Position numbers and translations under genes: made by a program
Notes under the pieces: generated by a model
Database searches by the model: none
The model's input: only the letters and a program-made list of their open reading frames with translations
What the model was told of the DNA's origin: nothing
From: Rhizophagus irregularis
Taxonomy: Eukaryota > Glomeromycota > Glomeromycetes > Glomerales > Glomeraceae
Assembly: GCF_026210795.1 (NCBI RefSeq)
Contig: NC_089431.1
Location: 4,650,001 to 4,714,000 of the forward strand
Length of the DNA: 64,000 bases
Reading direction: 5' to 3'
In this document: positions 47,238 through 59,270 of the stretch, in pieces
Layout of the letters: every line of letters begins with the position of its first letter
How positions within the stretch are numbered: position 1 is the first letter of the stretch

Positions 47238-47526
47238 AGTATATTTTTAAACGCAACTTCTTTATTGTTTATTTATATATTTTTTTAAATAAAAATAATA
47301 TTAATGAGCTACAGCAGTAATTTAATAAATTTAATAAATTTCCATCGATCATTTAATGAGCATGTCGAAGTAACAAAAGTTTCTTACGCTATTTATATTT
47401 CCAATGACTTTACTATGTAGAATTTTTAAAATTTATTTAGTCAAGTTATTATGCCTGTAAAATCGAGTTTTTCGTGTTGTTTGATTCGGCCTGCATTTTT
47501 ATGGTAACGATCTGCATCCTGTTCAA

Positions 47527-47535
47527 TATAAAAGG
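47527..47535 (+). promoter_or_regulatory. TATA box of BTB-TLDc gene 4
   Basis: TATAAAAGG followed by CTTTCGACTATTTAGAATTT, shared with gene 3 upstream, then poly-A tracts to the start codon. Confidence 0.6.
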
Positions 47536-47615
47536 CTTTCGACTATTTAGAATTTTCTGAAAAAAAAAAAAAAAAAAAAAAATATTTGAAAAAAAAAAAA
47601 TCGATATAACAGATA

Positions 47616-49117
47616 ATGACTGATAAATTTTTACCAAAATTATCACAAAATTTACTCGAAATTTTAGATGATGAAGAATATCATGATACTAAAATTGAAG
47701 TTGGTAATGATCCTAACGTAAAAATATTTCGTGCTCATATGGTTATTTTGAATTATCGTTCTCCTTATTTGCGAAGAATTTTGTCAACTAATAAAAGTAA
47801 TGACGGAACGTTGACACGTATTGAATTACCAAATATTTTACCCGAAATTTTCCAAATAATCTTAAGGTAATATTATAGAATATTTTGTTTTCATTTCTAT
47901 AGACTAATTTTGATCTTATAAATATTTTTATTTATTTTTTTTTTAGATATATTTATGGAGGAATACTTTCGTTAGAAGATTATGATGCTACAGACATTAT
48001 TAAAATTTTGATTGCCGCAAGTGAACTAAGTCTTCAAGAACTAATTCTTCATTTACAATCCTTTTTGATTAAACACAAAGTGAATTGGATGATGCAAAAT
48101 TTTAGTTTGATATACCAAACGAGCTTTAGAAACAATTCTTTCTTAGAACTTCAAAAGTTTTGTATGGAATTAATTTCTAAAAAACCGGAAAGAATTTTTA
48201 AATCACCTGAATTTACTTCAATTCCAGAAAAATCTTTAATTTCGCTTATTCAAAATAATAATATTCGTATGAGTGTGGCTCAGGTTTGGGAACATGTGCT
48301 TAAATGGGGTATTGCCCAGAATCCTGAACTTTCTTCAGATCCTTCAAACTATTCAAAGGATGATTTTATTGCTTTAAGGAAAACTTTACAACATTGTATT
48401 CCTTTTATTAGGTTTCGTAATCTAACTCCCAAAGAATTTTCTAGCAAAGTGTTACCTTACAAAAAGGTTATACCTAAAGAGTCGTATAAAAATTTAATTA
48501 AATATTTTTTGGATCATGATTATAATCAGATCAACAAGTCAGAACCTTCCAAAAGTATCGATTCAACAATTATTTCAGATCAGCATGTTGAATTGATTTC
48601 GAAATGGATAGACAAATTGGATGATGTTAATGCATCAGATACGGAAACTCTTGCTTCTATGACTTCAAAATCAAATTCGTTATATGAATTCAAGTTATTA
48701 TTTCGTGGACCTCGTGATGGACTAACACCTGATGAATTCTATGAAATTTGCGATAATCAGTCTTTTACTGTAACAGTTATTAAAGTGAAAAATAGTAACG
48801 AAATTCTTGGAGGGTATAATCCAATTTCATGGTATAACAATCCGACATACGGCATCACTAATGATAGTTTTATATTCTCTTTTAAGGATAAGAATGATTA
48901 TATTTTGAGTCGTGTAAAAGATCCAAAGTTTGCTATAGTTAATAGCACTTTTTATGGTCCATCATTTGGTAATGGTGATCTTATATTAAGAGGAAACAAC
49001 TTTTATAATAATAGTTATTGTAGTAAACATTCTTACGAAAGAGCAATCAGGGAAACTGAAGGAATATTTTCGGTAAAAGAGTATGAAGTATTTCAAATTG
49101 TAAAGAATTCATTCTAA
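47616..49117 (+). CDS. BTB-BACK-TLDc protein 4
   Basis: Exons 47616-47866 and 47947-49117, 473 aa. BTB (DDEEYHDTKIEVGNDPNV), BACK (VWEHVLKWGIAQNPELSS) and TLDc (FKLLFRGPRDGLTPDEFYEI, ILGGYNPISW, FIFSFKDKND, PSFGNGDL, SYERAIRE, EYEVFQIVKNSF). It has an extra acidic/Ser linker before TLDc (DDVNASDTETLASMTSKS) that the other copies lack. Its upstream region is like gene 3, but the coding part has diverged more. Confidence 0.92.
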
Positions 49118-49646
49118 AGAATTATTTTATATTTAACTTTTTAGAAATTTCTCTTATTCGGGAAATTATTGAATTTTTATTACGCTCTGATAGATTTTAT
49201 TAATACTATTTTTTTTAAAAACATTTTTTTTAAATATTTGGTAGCTAAAGTAATTATGAAAATAAAAAAAATAAAAAAAAAATTGATTTATAAATTTAAT
49301 TTATATATTCTTATTTACGTAATTTAATGACTAAACATTGAAAAATAATTAAATTCACGTAATAATTTTAAAATAAAATTGGTTAAATGTTTATGAAAAA
49401 AACTATCACTGAATCTGGATAAATTTACGACTATACTTGTCGGCGATAGAATTTCTTATTAATAGTTATAGTTTTATGAATTAAATTACAGTTCTAAATT
49501 GTTGAGCTTTATTGTAATATTGTACTGTATATATATACCGTAATTTACTTTATTTATAGAATAAATACATTGTGCATCGAACAAACTATCACATGGTGTA
49601 CGCGATATGATTTAGTAATAATGCTTGACAATTTTAACCACATTCT
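49118..49646. other. Convergent intergenic region
   Basis: AT-rich DNA between the end of the BTB-TLDc gene and the end of the Sel1 gene. No further gene. Confidence 0.45.
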
Positions 49647-52600
49647 TTAGGAATCGATTTCTTTTTCTATACCTTCGTCTTGTTCATATTGTGCAAGAAT
49701 TTTTTTAGCATCGTCATTTCCACCTTCAGCTGATTCTTTAAGTAACATAAAGGCCTTTTCTTTATCAATATCAACTATAATCCCATGAAGAAAATAATAC
49801 CCTAGTTTATATTTCCCGTTTACACATCCTTTATCAGCCGCTTGTTTATAATAATCAAATGCTCTAATGAGATTTTTATTAACACCTTTACCTATTTCAT
49901 AAATATTTCCTAGTTCATATAATACAAAATCATTATCATTTTCTGCGGATTTTTTATACAAATAATTAACTAGATTTAAATCACTTATTATATTTTCTTC
50001 ATTATCATAAATTGATTTAAGAAATTCTATATTTTCTTTTTCAGTTATCTTATCATATAATTCAAATCCTTTTTCTTTATCAATTTCAGTCCCAATTCCT
50101 TTTATATAACAATATCCAAGACTAAGTTTCGCGTTTAAATATCCCTTTTCAACTGATTTTTTATATAATTCAAATGCGTCAGTTTCATTTTTATTTACAC
50201 TTATTCCTAATTCATAACATATACCTAAATTATCATATGCAACTTCATCTCCATTTTCTGTTGCTTTTTGTAACCAATAAACTGCCTTTTCCAAATCTTT
50301 TTCAGCTTTATTACCCCAGAAATATAAGATTCCAAGATTATTTTGTGCATTAATACTTCCCTTATCAGCTGCAATTTTGTATAACTCAAAAGCTTTTGCT
50401 TTATTAATTTCAGTTCCGATTCCTTTATCATAACAATAACCAAGTTGACATTGAGCATTTAAATATCCTTGATCAGCTGATTTATTATAATATTCAAAGG
50501 CTTTGATTTTATCTTTTACAGTACCTTTACCATTTTCATATAAAATTCCAAGATTACTTTGTGCAATACATGATCCTTTATCTGCAGCAATTTTATATAA
50601 TTCAAACGCCTTAAATTTGTCAACTTCAGTACCAATTCCTTTTTCATAACAATAACCAAGTTGACATTGAGCATTTAAAAATCCTTGATCAGCTGATTTT
50701 TTATATAATGTAAAAGCTTTAACTTCATCTTTTTCAATTACTTCACCATTTACATATAAATTTGCAAGATTATATTGGCCAACACTAGAATCTTTTTCAG
50801 CAGCAATAGTGTACAATTCAAATGCTTTTGCAAGATTAACTTCAGTTCCAATTCCTAAAGAATAACAATATCCAAGTTCAAGTTGTGCATTTAAATAATC
50901 TTTATCAGCAGATTTTTTATAATATTCAAATGCTTTAATTTCATCTTTATCTACACCCACTCCTGATTTATAACAATTTCCTAAACTATATTCTGCTACT
51001 TCATATCCACTTTCTGCTGCTTTATTATACCAGTAAATAGTTTGTTCTAAATCTTTTTCTATTCCTTTACCATTTTTATATAAAATTCCAAGATTATATT
51101 GTGCAATAGTATGATTTTTTTCAGCCGCAATTTTATAAATTTCAAATGCTTTTGTTTTATTAGTTTCAGTACCAATTCCACTATCATAACAATATCCAAG
51201 TTCAAATTGAGCATTTAAATAACCTTGATCAGCAGATTTTTTATAATATTCAAATGCTTTAATTTCATCCTTTTCTACACCTTTTCCATATTTATAACAA
51301 CCAGCTAAATTATATACTGCCACTTCATTTCCATCCTGTGCTGCTTTTTTATACCATTTAAAAGCTTCCTCCAAATTCTTTTCAACCCCTTCACCTTTTT
51401 CATATAAACAACCAATACTGTTTTGTGCATTTATATTTCCATTTTCAGCAGCAATTTTATATAATTCTAATGCTTTTATTTGATTAATCTCAGTACCAAT
51501 TCCATTATTATAACAATAACCAAGCTCAAATTGAGCATCTGAAAAATCTTTATCAGCAGATTTTTTATAATATTCAAATGCTTTAACTTCATCTTTTTCA
51601 ACTTCTAATCCAAATTTATAATGATTTCCTAAATAATATTGAGACATTTCACAACCATTTTCTGCTGCTTTATTAAACCAATAAAATGCTTGTTTTAAAT
51701 CTTTTTCTATACCATCACCATATTCATATAAAAGCGCTAAACTATTATATGCAATATTATATTCTTTTTCAGCAGTAATTTTAATTAATTCATATGCTTT
51801 TATTTTATTAATTTCAGTTCCAATTCCATTAATATAACAATAACCAAGTTCAAATTGAGCTTCTAAATATTCTTGATCAGCAGATTTTTTATAATATTCG
51901 AATGCTTTACCTTCATCTTTTTCAACTATAAACCCTAATTGATAATAATTACCTAAATTATATTGTGCTATTTTACATCCATTCTCTGCTGCTTTATTAT
52001 ACCAATAAATAGCTTTATTATATCTTTCATAATTTTTTATAATATCACCATTTTGATATAAAATACCAAGATTACATTGAGCATTAACATGATCTTTTTC
52101 AGCAGCAATTTCATAAAATTCAAATGCTTTTAATTTATTAATTTCAGTTCCAATTCCAAAATCGTAACAATAAGCAAGTTCAAATTGAGCATTTAAAAAT
52201 TCTTGATTAGCAGATTTTTTATAATATTCAAATGCTCTTTTTTCATCTTTTTTTACAAATTCACCACTTTTATAATAATTACCTAAATTATATTGTGCAG
52301 ATTTATTTCCATTTTCAGCTGCTTTACTATACCAATAAATAACTTTATCAAAATCTTTTTCTATTCCAATTTCATTTAAATAACAATTACCCAATATATA
52401 TTGTGCAAGAGGATATTCATTTTCAGAAGATTTTAAATACCATTTAAAAGCATTTTTATAATCTTGATTTATTCCTATTCCATTTTGATAACAAATACCT
52501 AAATTATATTGAGCATGTAAATCACCTTCATTAGCAGCTTTTAAATACCATTCAAAAGCTTTTTTTTCATCTTTAATTATTCCAATACCATTTTGATAAC

Positions 52601-53351
52601 AATAACCTAAATTATTTTGTGCATTAGAATTTCCACCTTTTGCAGATTTTAAATAAAATTCAAATGCTTTAAATTCATCTTTCTTTTTTCCTACACCATG
52701 TTGATAACAATAACCTAAATTATTTAATTCTATTAATTCATTCTTTTCTAATAATAATTGATTTTCATTAAAATCATCTTTATTATCTTGAGATTCAAAA
52801 TATTTTTCCATATTAATTAATTCATCTTTACATATATTAATTTTTAATCCATTAAAATTTTCAAATTGATTATATGACATAACATGATGAACATTTTCTA
52901 AAATTTTAAATTCTTTTGAAATCATAATTTTTTTATCTAAAATAATATCTTTATAATAATAAAATGATAATAAATATTTTGAAATAATAATATTAAGTAA
53001 TTGATAAGTAGATTTTAATTTTTTATTTTCATCATTTTCATAATTTTTAATTGATTTTAAATAATATATTAAAATATCATCATTATCATTATCATCATCA
53101 TCATAACCTATACCATTTTCATAAAAAAATCCTATTAAACTTGAAAACCAATTTTCATTCTCTTCATGTTCTTTCATTATTTTTAAAAAAATCCTTGTAT
53201 CTTTTTCATTATAATTAAAATAATCTTGGATCCATTCCGTTAAAGTATTTTTAAAATTTTTATAATTTTCTATGTTTATGATTTGACGATAAAATTCTTT
53301 TAAAAATTCTTTTAAAAAATTTTCATCATCATTTGAAATATTTGACGTCAT
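49647..53351 (-). CDS. Large Sel1-repeat (SLR) protein
   Basis: Single uninterrupted 1,234-aa ORF. Residues 1-200 are an acidic, poly-Asn/Asp region without a recognised domain (a DDDDNDNDD run near 77-90). From about 205 to the end there are some 28 Sel1-like TPR repeats of about 36 aa, consensus AF-YYKKSADQGYLNAQFELG then YCYDNGIGTE. No signal peptide or membrane segment is evident, so a cytosolic scaffold is likely. The repeats form an alpha-solenoid used for protein binding. Higher-order order is visible: sets of three repeats recur. The lack of introns contrasts with the kinase-Sel1 genes nearby. Confidence 0.93.
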   Translation of the reverse strand: MTSNISNDDENFLKEFLKEFYRQIINIENYKNFKNTLTEWIQDYFNYNEKDTRIFLKIMKEHEENENWFSSLIGFFYENGIGYDDDDNDNDDILIYYLKSIKNYENDENKKLKSTYQLLNIIISKYLLSFYYYKDIILDKKIMISKEFKILENVHHVMSYNQFENFNGLKINICKDELINMEKYFESQDNKDDFNENQLLLEKNELIELNNLGYCYQHGVGKKKDEFKAFEFYLKSAKGGNSNAQNNLGYCYQNGIGIIKDEKKAFEWYLKAANEGDLHAQYNLGICYQNGIGINQDYKNAFKWYLKSSENEYPLAQYILGNCYLNEIGIEKDFDKVIYWYSKAAENGNKSAQYNLGNYYKSGEFVKKDEKRAFEYYKKSANQEFLNAQFELAYCYDFGIGTEINKLKAFEFYEIAAEKDHVNAQCNLGILYQNGDIIKNYERYNKAIYWYNKAAENGCKIAQYNLGNYYQLGFIVEKDEGKAFEYYKKSADQEYLEAQFELGYCYINGIGTEINKIKAYELIKITAEKEYNIAYNSLALLYEYGDGIEKDLKQAFYWFNKAAENGCEMSQYYLGNHYKFGLEVEKDEVKAFEYYKKSADKDFSDAQFELGYCYNNGIGTEINQIKALELYKIAAENGNINAQNSIGCLYEKGEGVEKNLEEAFKWYKKAAQDGNEVAVYNLAGCYKYGKGVEKDEIKAFEYYKKSADQGYLNAQFELGYCYDSGIGTETNKTKAFEIYKIAAEKNHTIAQYNLGILYKNGKGIEKDLEQTIYWYNKAAESGYEVAEYSLGNCYKSGVGVDKDEIKAFEYYKKSADKDYLNAQLELGYCYSLGIGTEVNLAKAFELYTIAAEKDSSVGQYNLANLYVNGEVIEKDEVKAFTLYKKSADQGFLNAQCQLGYCYEKGIGTEVDKFKAFELYKIAADKGSCIAQSNLGILYENGKGTVKDKIKAFEYYNKSADQGYLNAQCQLGYCYDKGIGTEINKAKAFELYKIAADKGSINAQNNLGILYFWGNKAEKDLEKAVYWLQKATENGDEVAYDNLGICYELGISVNKNETDAFELYKKSVEKGYLNAKLSLGYCYIKGIGTEIDKEKGFELYDKITEKENIEFLKSIYDNEENIISDLNLVNYLYKKSAENDNDFVLYELGNIYEIGKGVNKNLIRAFDYYKQAADKGCVNGKYKLGYYFLHGIIVDIDKEKAFMLLKESAEGGNDDAKKILAQYEQDEGIEKEIDS

Positions 53352-55494
53352 TTTTTTTTTGGGTTTCTATTTTTTTTTGAAAATAAATAAATAAATAAAT
53401 TAATAAGTAGAACAATATTAAAAAAAAAAATTTTTTTTTTATTATACGAAAGATAGTTGTGGTTAACGTTAAAGTAAACACAATCTAATTACTAATCGCT
53501 CAAAATAGAGTAGTAAATAAATAAGTAAAAATAAAAAAAAAATTTCTTTTTCTTTGTTAAAAAAAAAATCCTTTTTTGTTTAAAAAAAAAGCTGAGGGGA
53601 CGCAGTCACGCAGTTATTATTTGGATTGACAAAAACTTGGATGTGTAACTTGTGGTACCAATAATTTTATTGTAAGGGCTTCGGCACGGCATTCTCTATT
53701 TATTTGTGCTACGCACTTTATATTAAAATACACATCATTTTAATGGAAATATGTAAAATAATAATATCCGAAATAATATCCAAAAGAGGTATAAAAAAGG
53801 AGGGATGGGTGTTACACTATTACCAGCGAAATAAAAATAAAATACAATTATAAAATTGAAAACCGTATATGTACCGATTGTATTATATATTGTTGGGATC
53901 TTATAAATTAATAAAGACGTTTAATAAAAGAATTTAAGGTAATATATTATGCAGTACAAGAAAGTTTTAAACTTTGAACGAAATCAAAGACATAATCTAC
54001 CGCAGAATTTGCATAACATTACTGCGGTTACAGTTACGACTGTGTAAAAATATACTGTACCTCATCACACAATTTTTATTTTATATGAGAGGTATAATCC
54101 TCGCCACATCTTTACGTAATGAATGATAGAATGACCTTACGAGGACGTATGGTGGTTATACTGTATATGAATTTAATAATTTACTGTACTATACTTATTT
54201 ATTGTAACCTAATTTTGGTATAATAATATATTATTTAGGGTCATAAAAAAAATATAAATTCTTTCAAACAATTTTATAAAATAATTAAAATAATTTTAAA
54301 TATAAAGTGTTAATGTATAAAAACATTTAACTAAATAACAGATAAATTAAATAATCAATCTAATCCATATTTCACGATTTCACGAGTATTTCACGCATAA
54401 ATTTTATTTTTTATAATACCGTAAAAAAAACATTTTAGCGAAATGAAAGCCGATATTTTTATGAGACATCCAATATTGAAAACGTTATTATAAGTAACAT
54501 TAATTCCTATTGGTCACCGCAGTATTCTTACAGTTATTAGATTGGGGGATATTGGTCTTCGACCGATATCTCTTTCCCCATTCAATAACTATTTATTGTA
54601 ATTAACAATCTCTAAATTTAGAATATCCCGAGTTTAACTAAGCTTAGGAACATTTTAACCATTTTTAAAAACAGAACCGAGGTCGACGAGTCGAGGTATT
54701 CAAAAAATTTTTTTATCGATCAACAATCATGTAACTTTGAGGCTCCCGGCTCCCAAATGAGATTCCTCTTTATAATATTCGGATAAGAGCATTATTTAAA
54801 ATAGGTATCACTCATAAAAATGGGCATATAATTATTAGTTCTGTTGAAATTTGCATAAAAATATTATACACAAAGGCTTTCTAAGCTTTCTAAAAGATGG
54901 ATACTTAAATTTTAGTATAAATTTCGCTTAAACATATAAATGACATGTGAAGACTTCATATTGAATTTGTTTACTTTGTTTATTTAATTTCTCGATCTAT
55001 TCATTTATGGGATATGGAACATCCAATATATGCCTTCGTAGTCTTTACGCCATATAAAGAACGCTATAACATTTCCTGTTAATTATTGTTCTTATAAGTT
55101 ATAACCCCATAAATAATGATACTTTTGATGGAATTATTATACTAACTTTACTTTACTATTATATAATGATAGTAAGCGATGAAGTTAGATTAGAGTTAGG
55201 ATATTTTCTGCCACAACGCACCATTCTTATTTTTTTTGCTTATTCTGGGAAAAAGTTAATCGTAATATTATTATTAGTTAACATAGGAAATAGAAAATCA
55301 ACACGTATCTTACTCGTATCTTATAAAATAATTTTAAATATTAAAAAATGGATATGATTATATAATTTATTATAAATCAACAAAAATAATAAAACACAAA
55401 TTTCTAGTAAAATATTTTTTTCAAAATTTTACATAATTTGAAATACATTATTATGGTTAGTCTTAAACCGATTTGGCCATATTTATTATCGATA
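53352..55494. other. Intergenic, no gene seen
   Basis: AT-rich sequence upstream of the Sel1 gene, with A- and T-runs at 53360-53590. The short open stretch at 55166-55357 has no resemblance to any family here. Confidence 0.45.
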
Positions 55495-56944
55495 CCAATT
55501 TTAAATATTTCAAGTTCTAAAGAGTTTGGATAACCAATTTTACTGATCTGTTTTTTATAAGTTGTATAAGTTGTATTTTCACCAAAAATTTGGTATAATC
55601 GTAGGTCACCATTACCAAATGATGGACCCTTACTATATCCAACGTTCTTACTTATAGATTCCTTAGATTCCTTTTCATTCTTTACGCGACTTAAAATGTA
55701 ATTTTCAATATATTTACTATCAAATGAGAATGTAAAATTATCCTTAGTAATACCATAATTGCGTTACTATCTTCAACTTTAACCAATGTTACAGTATGAG
55801 GTTGACCTATATAAATTTCATGGAACTTTTTAAACCTGTTAAACCTCTCATCACGAGAATCACGAAGTAGTCGTTTATCTGTACCGTAATTTCTAATCTA
55901 TCAATCCATTTTGAAATTATTTCAACATGTTGAGATGCAATTATCTTAAAATGTTATTTAATCTTGTTAGTTGAAATCTTTTGCTTATCCAATAAATTAT
56001 TATCATATAATACCTGATGCAAATGATATATATATTCTTGTGACTCGCTATCACTATTTGCAATATCTAATGCAGATTTTTGTTTTGAAATAGATATATA
56101 TATATAGGGTAATGATTCCTTGCTGTCATTATTCAAAAAATAATTTAGTAAATCATTATATAATTCCTTTGGTAAGATTTTTTTATAAGATTTACTTTAT
56201 TCAAAAATTCCCTTGAAGTTAAATTACGAAATCTAATAAAAGGTATACAATGATGTAAAGTATTCTTTAAAACATTAAAATCATCTCTTAAAAACTAAGC
56301 TTGTAGGATCAGAAGAAAGTTCTGGATTTTGAGCGAGTCCTCATTTAATTACGTGTTCCTATACTTCAATTTCTTTCATTTGAAAATTATCATCTTGGAT
56401 AAGCGTGAATAAAAGTCTTTCTGGAATTGTAGAAAAATTTGGAGAATTAAATATCTTTTCTGGCTCTTTAGAAATGAAATCAGTACAATATTTTTAAAGT
56501 TCTGGGAAAGAATCGTTTCTAAAGCTTATCTGATATACTAATTCAAAATTTTGTTCCATCCAGTTTTTTTTTGTTTTTCAATTAGCTAGGTTCATTAGTA
56601 ATAACCAAGATTTTAAATGATATCTGAAATATCATATTCTTCCAAAGAAAGTCTTCCTCATAAATATATCTGAAAAAAAAAATCACTTTGTACCTTAATA
56701 ATATGTGAAAAAAATCGGGTGAAATATTTGGTAATTAATGTGTTAAAATTCAAACATTTGTCTTTTATTAGTTGATAAAATTCTACGCAAATAAGGAGAT
56801 CGATAATTTAAAATAACCATATGGGCACGAAATACTTTCACATAAGGGTCACTACCAACTTCAATTGTAATATCATAATATTCTTCATCATCTAAAATTT
56901 CAAGTAAATTTTGATAATTTCGGCAAAAGTTTATTATCAACCAT
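55495..56944 (-). pseudogene. BTB-TLDc pseudogene
   Basis: Collinear with the intact gene at 57347-58982 but damaged. The start ATG at 56944 is followed by MVDNKLLPKLS, then a 2-nt loss (CAAAATTTACTTG where paralogues have CACAAAATTTACTTG) shifts the frame. The BTB core is still readable (ILDDEEYYDITIEVGSDPYV). In the BACK part several indels interrupt the frame (for example the run around 56280-56300). The TLDc core has lost the segment with ILGGYNPIEW between 55755 and 55770, although PSFG.GDL and the C-terminal LEIFKI survive. Confidence 0.85.
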
Positions 56945-57346
56945 TATAATCTTGAAAGGTTCACCACGACACCACCGGTTAAAATTACCTCCGTAAATGC
57001 AGATCAGATGTGTAACAAAGATCAGTTCCACAAACAAACTTAGCGTTTAAGTAATTAAATTTATCCTTACGACTTGATAGTTGAGCCAGTACAATTTCCG
57101 ATCATTTAAATAAACCGGTTAGCCTTTAGATTGATTTAATGCTTTATATTCTTCCACTTACGCAATTGATACATGCATTTGACGTGTACTACGTAAATAC
57201 AATTGCTCCATATATAAAAAATAATTATATAATTTTTTTTTATCAGGATAAATATACAGATTTTTTTTTATATCAAGATATTGAAATATAACTTTTTTTT
57301 TTATTAATAAAATATTCGATATTTATTACAAAATCAACAGACCATT
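56945..57346. other. Upstream region of the pseudogene
   Basis: Similar to the region upstream of the intact gene (ATTATAATCTTGAAAGG, GGTTAAATTACCTCCGTA, GTTCCACAAAC), so promoter and gene were duplicated together. Confidence 0.5.
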
Positions 57347-58982
57347 TTACTCAATTTTAAATATTTCAATTTCTAAAAAGCCTGAATAATCGGCTTTGCT
57401 GATCAGTTTTTCATAAGTTCTAAGTTTACAATTGATTCCTAAATAAGTATAAACTTGGTATAAACTCAGGTCGCCATCACCAAATGATGGACCTATACTA
57501 TATCTATCGATCTTACTTATAGCTTTCTTTTCATTCTTTACGCGACTTAAAATGTAATCTTCAATATCACCATTATTAAATGAGAATATAAAACTATCCT
57601 TAGTAACACCATAATTACCATCAAATTTCCATTCAATAGGATTATATCCTCCAAGAATTTCGTTATTACCTTCAGCTTTAACTAATGTTACAGTATGAGG
57701 TTGATCTACACAAATTTCATGGAACTTTTTAAACCTGTTAAACGCCCCACTAGATCCATCACGAGAATCACGATATAATAATTTGAATTCATAGGAAGTA
57801 GTCGGCTTGTCTGTAATTTCTAGTCTATCAATCCATTTTGAAATTATTCCAGCATGTTGAGGTGTAATTATCTTAGAATCAATATTTTTAATCTTGTTAG
57901 TTGAAACATTTTGCTTATTATTATCATGTCCCATTAATCGTCTCGTAGATGTACCTGATGCCAATGATACATATTTTTGTGACTCTTTATCACTGTTTGT
58001 AACCCTAGCAATATCTAATGTAGATTTTTGTTTTGGAACAGATATACGAGGTAATGATTCCTTGATGTCGTTTTCCAAAAAATGATTTAATAATTCTTTA
58101 TATGATTCCTTTGATAAAATTTTTTTATAAGGCAATACCTTCTTTGAAAATTCTATTGAATTTAAATTATGAAATCTAATGAAAGGAATACATTGTTGTA
58201 AGGTGTTTTTTAAAGTATTGAAATCATCCTTTGAAAAATTTGTAGGATCAGAAGGAAGTCCTGGATTTTGAGCGAGTCCCCATTTAATTACATATTCCCA
58301 TACTTGAATTTCTTTCATTTGAAGATTATCATTTTGGATAAGCGTGATTAGAAGTCTTTCCGGAATTGTAGAAAAATTTGGAGAATTAAATCTCTTTTCT
58401 GGTTCTTTATAAATTAAATCAGTACAATATTTTTGAAGTTCTAAGAAAGAATCGTTTTCAAAACTTGTCTGATATATTAATTCAAAATTTTGTTCCAACC
58501 AGTTTGTTCTGTTTTTAATTAAAAAAGATTCTATATAAGGAATTAACTCTTGAAGGTTAAGTTCGTTAGCAATAACCAAGATTTTAATGATATCTGAAAT
58601 ATCATATTCTTCCAAAGAAAGTTTTCCCCCATAAATATATCTGAAAAAGAATTAGTTGTTTGTAATTAAAAATATATACATACACAAGTTAACGCAAAAA
58701 AGAATAAAATATAAAACTCTTGTACCTTAATAATACATGAAAAAATTCAGGTGAAATATTTGGTAATTTAATATTTGTCAAAATTCCATCATTTTTCTTT
58801 TTATTAGTTGATAAAATTCTACGCAAATAAGGAGAACGATAATTTAAAATAACTATATGGGCACGAAATACTTTAACATAAGGGTCACTGCCAACTTCAA
58901 TTGTAATATCATAAAATTCTTCATCATTTAAAATTTCAAGTAAATTTTGTGATAATTTCGGTAAAAATTTATTATCAGCCAT
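57347..58982 (-). CDS. BTB-BACK-TLDc protein 5
   Basis: Exons 58982-58726 and 58640-57347, 516 aa. I took the ATG at 58982 (MADNKFLPKLSQNLLEIL), shared with the family, rather than the in-frame ATG at 59048. BTB 5-120, BACK 125-250, a longer linker with SLPRISVPKQKSTLDIARV and two small Ser/Thr-rich stretches, TLDc about 340-516 (IISKWIDRLEITDKPTTSYE, FKLLYRDSRDGSSG, FHEICVDQPHT, ILGGYNPIEW, PSFGDGDL, YEKLI, FLEIEIFKIE). Likely functional. It is opposite in orientation to genes 1-4 and next to its own dead duplicate. Confidence 0.92.
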
Positions 58983-59270
58983 TATAATCTTGAAAGGAAA
59001 GGGTGAGGAAAAAATTTGTTCAAACTTCCGAGCTTTTTTTTTGAACAAAATTGATCGGTTAAATTACCTCCGTATAGTAACTTAATGTGCAACAGGGATC
59101 ATACGTTCCACAAACTAACTCATAAAGCATTAAATCGCAAATTTAATTCCACTTACGCAATTATTTGCTGATCCTCATGTGATGGGTAGAAATATTGTGT
59201 AACAATTGCGGGGCTATGATTTATAATTAAAATGAAAACGTTCTGAATCTCACGTTCTCAATTTTCAAAA

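Noticed and set aside
49647-53351. Bacterial origin (contaminant or transfer) for the intronless Sel1 gene
   Set aside because: Base composition, Asn/Lys-rich codon use and repeat style match the kinase-Sel1 genes of the same window.
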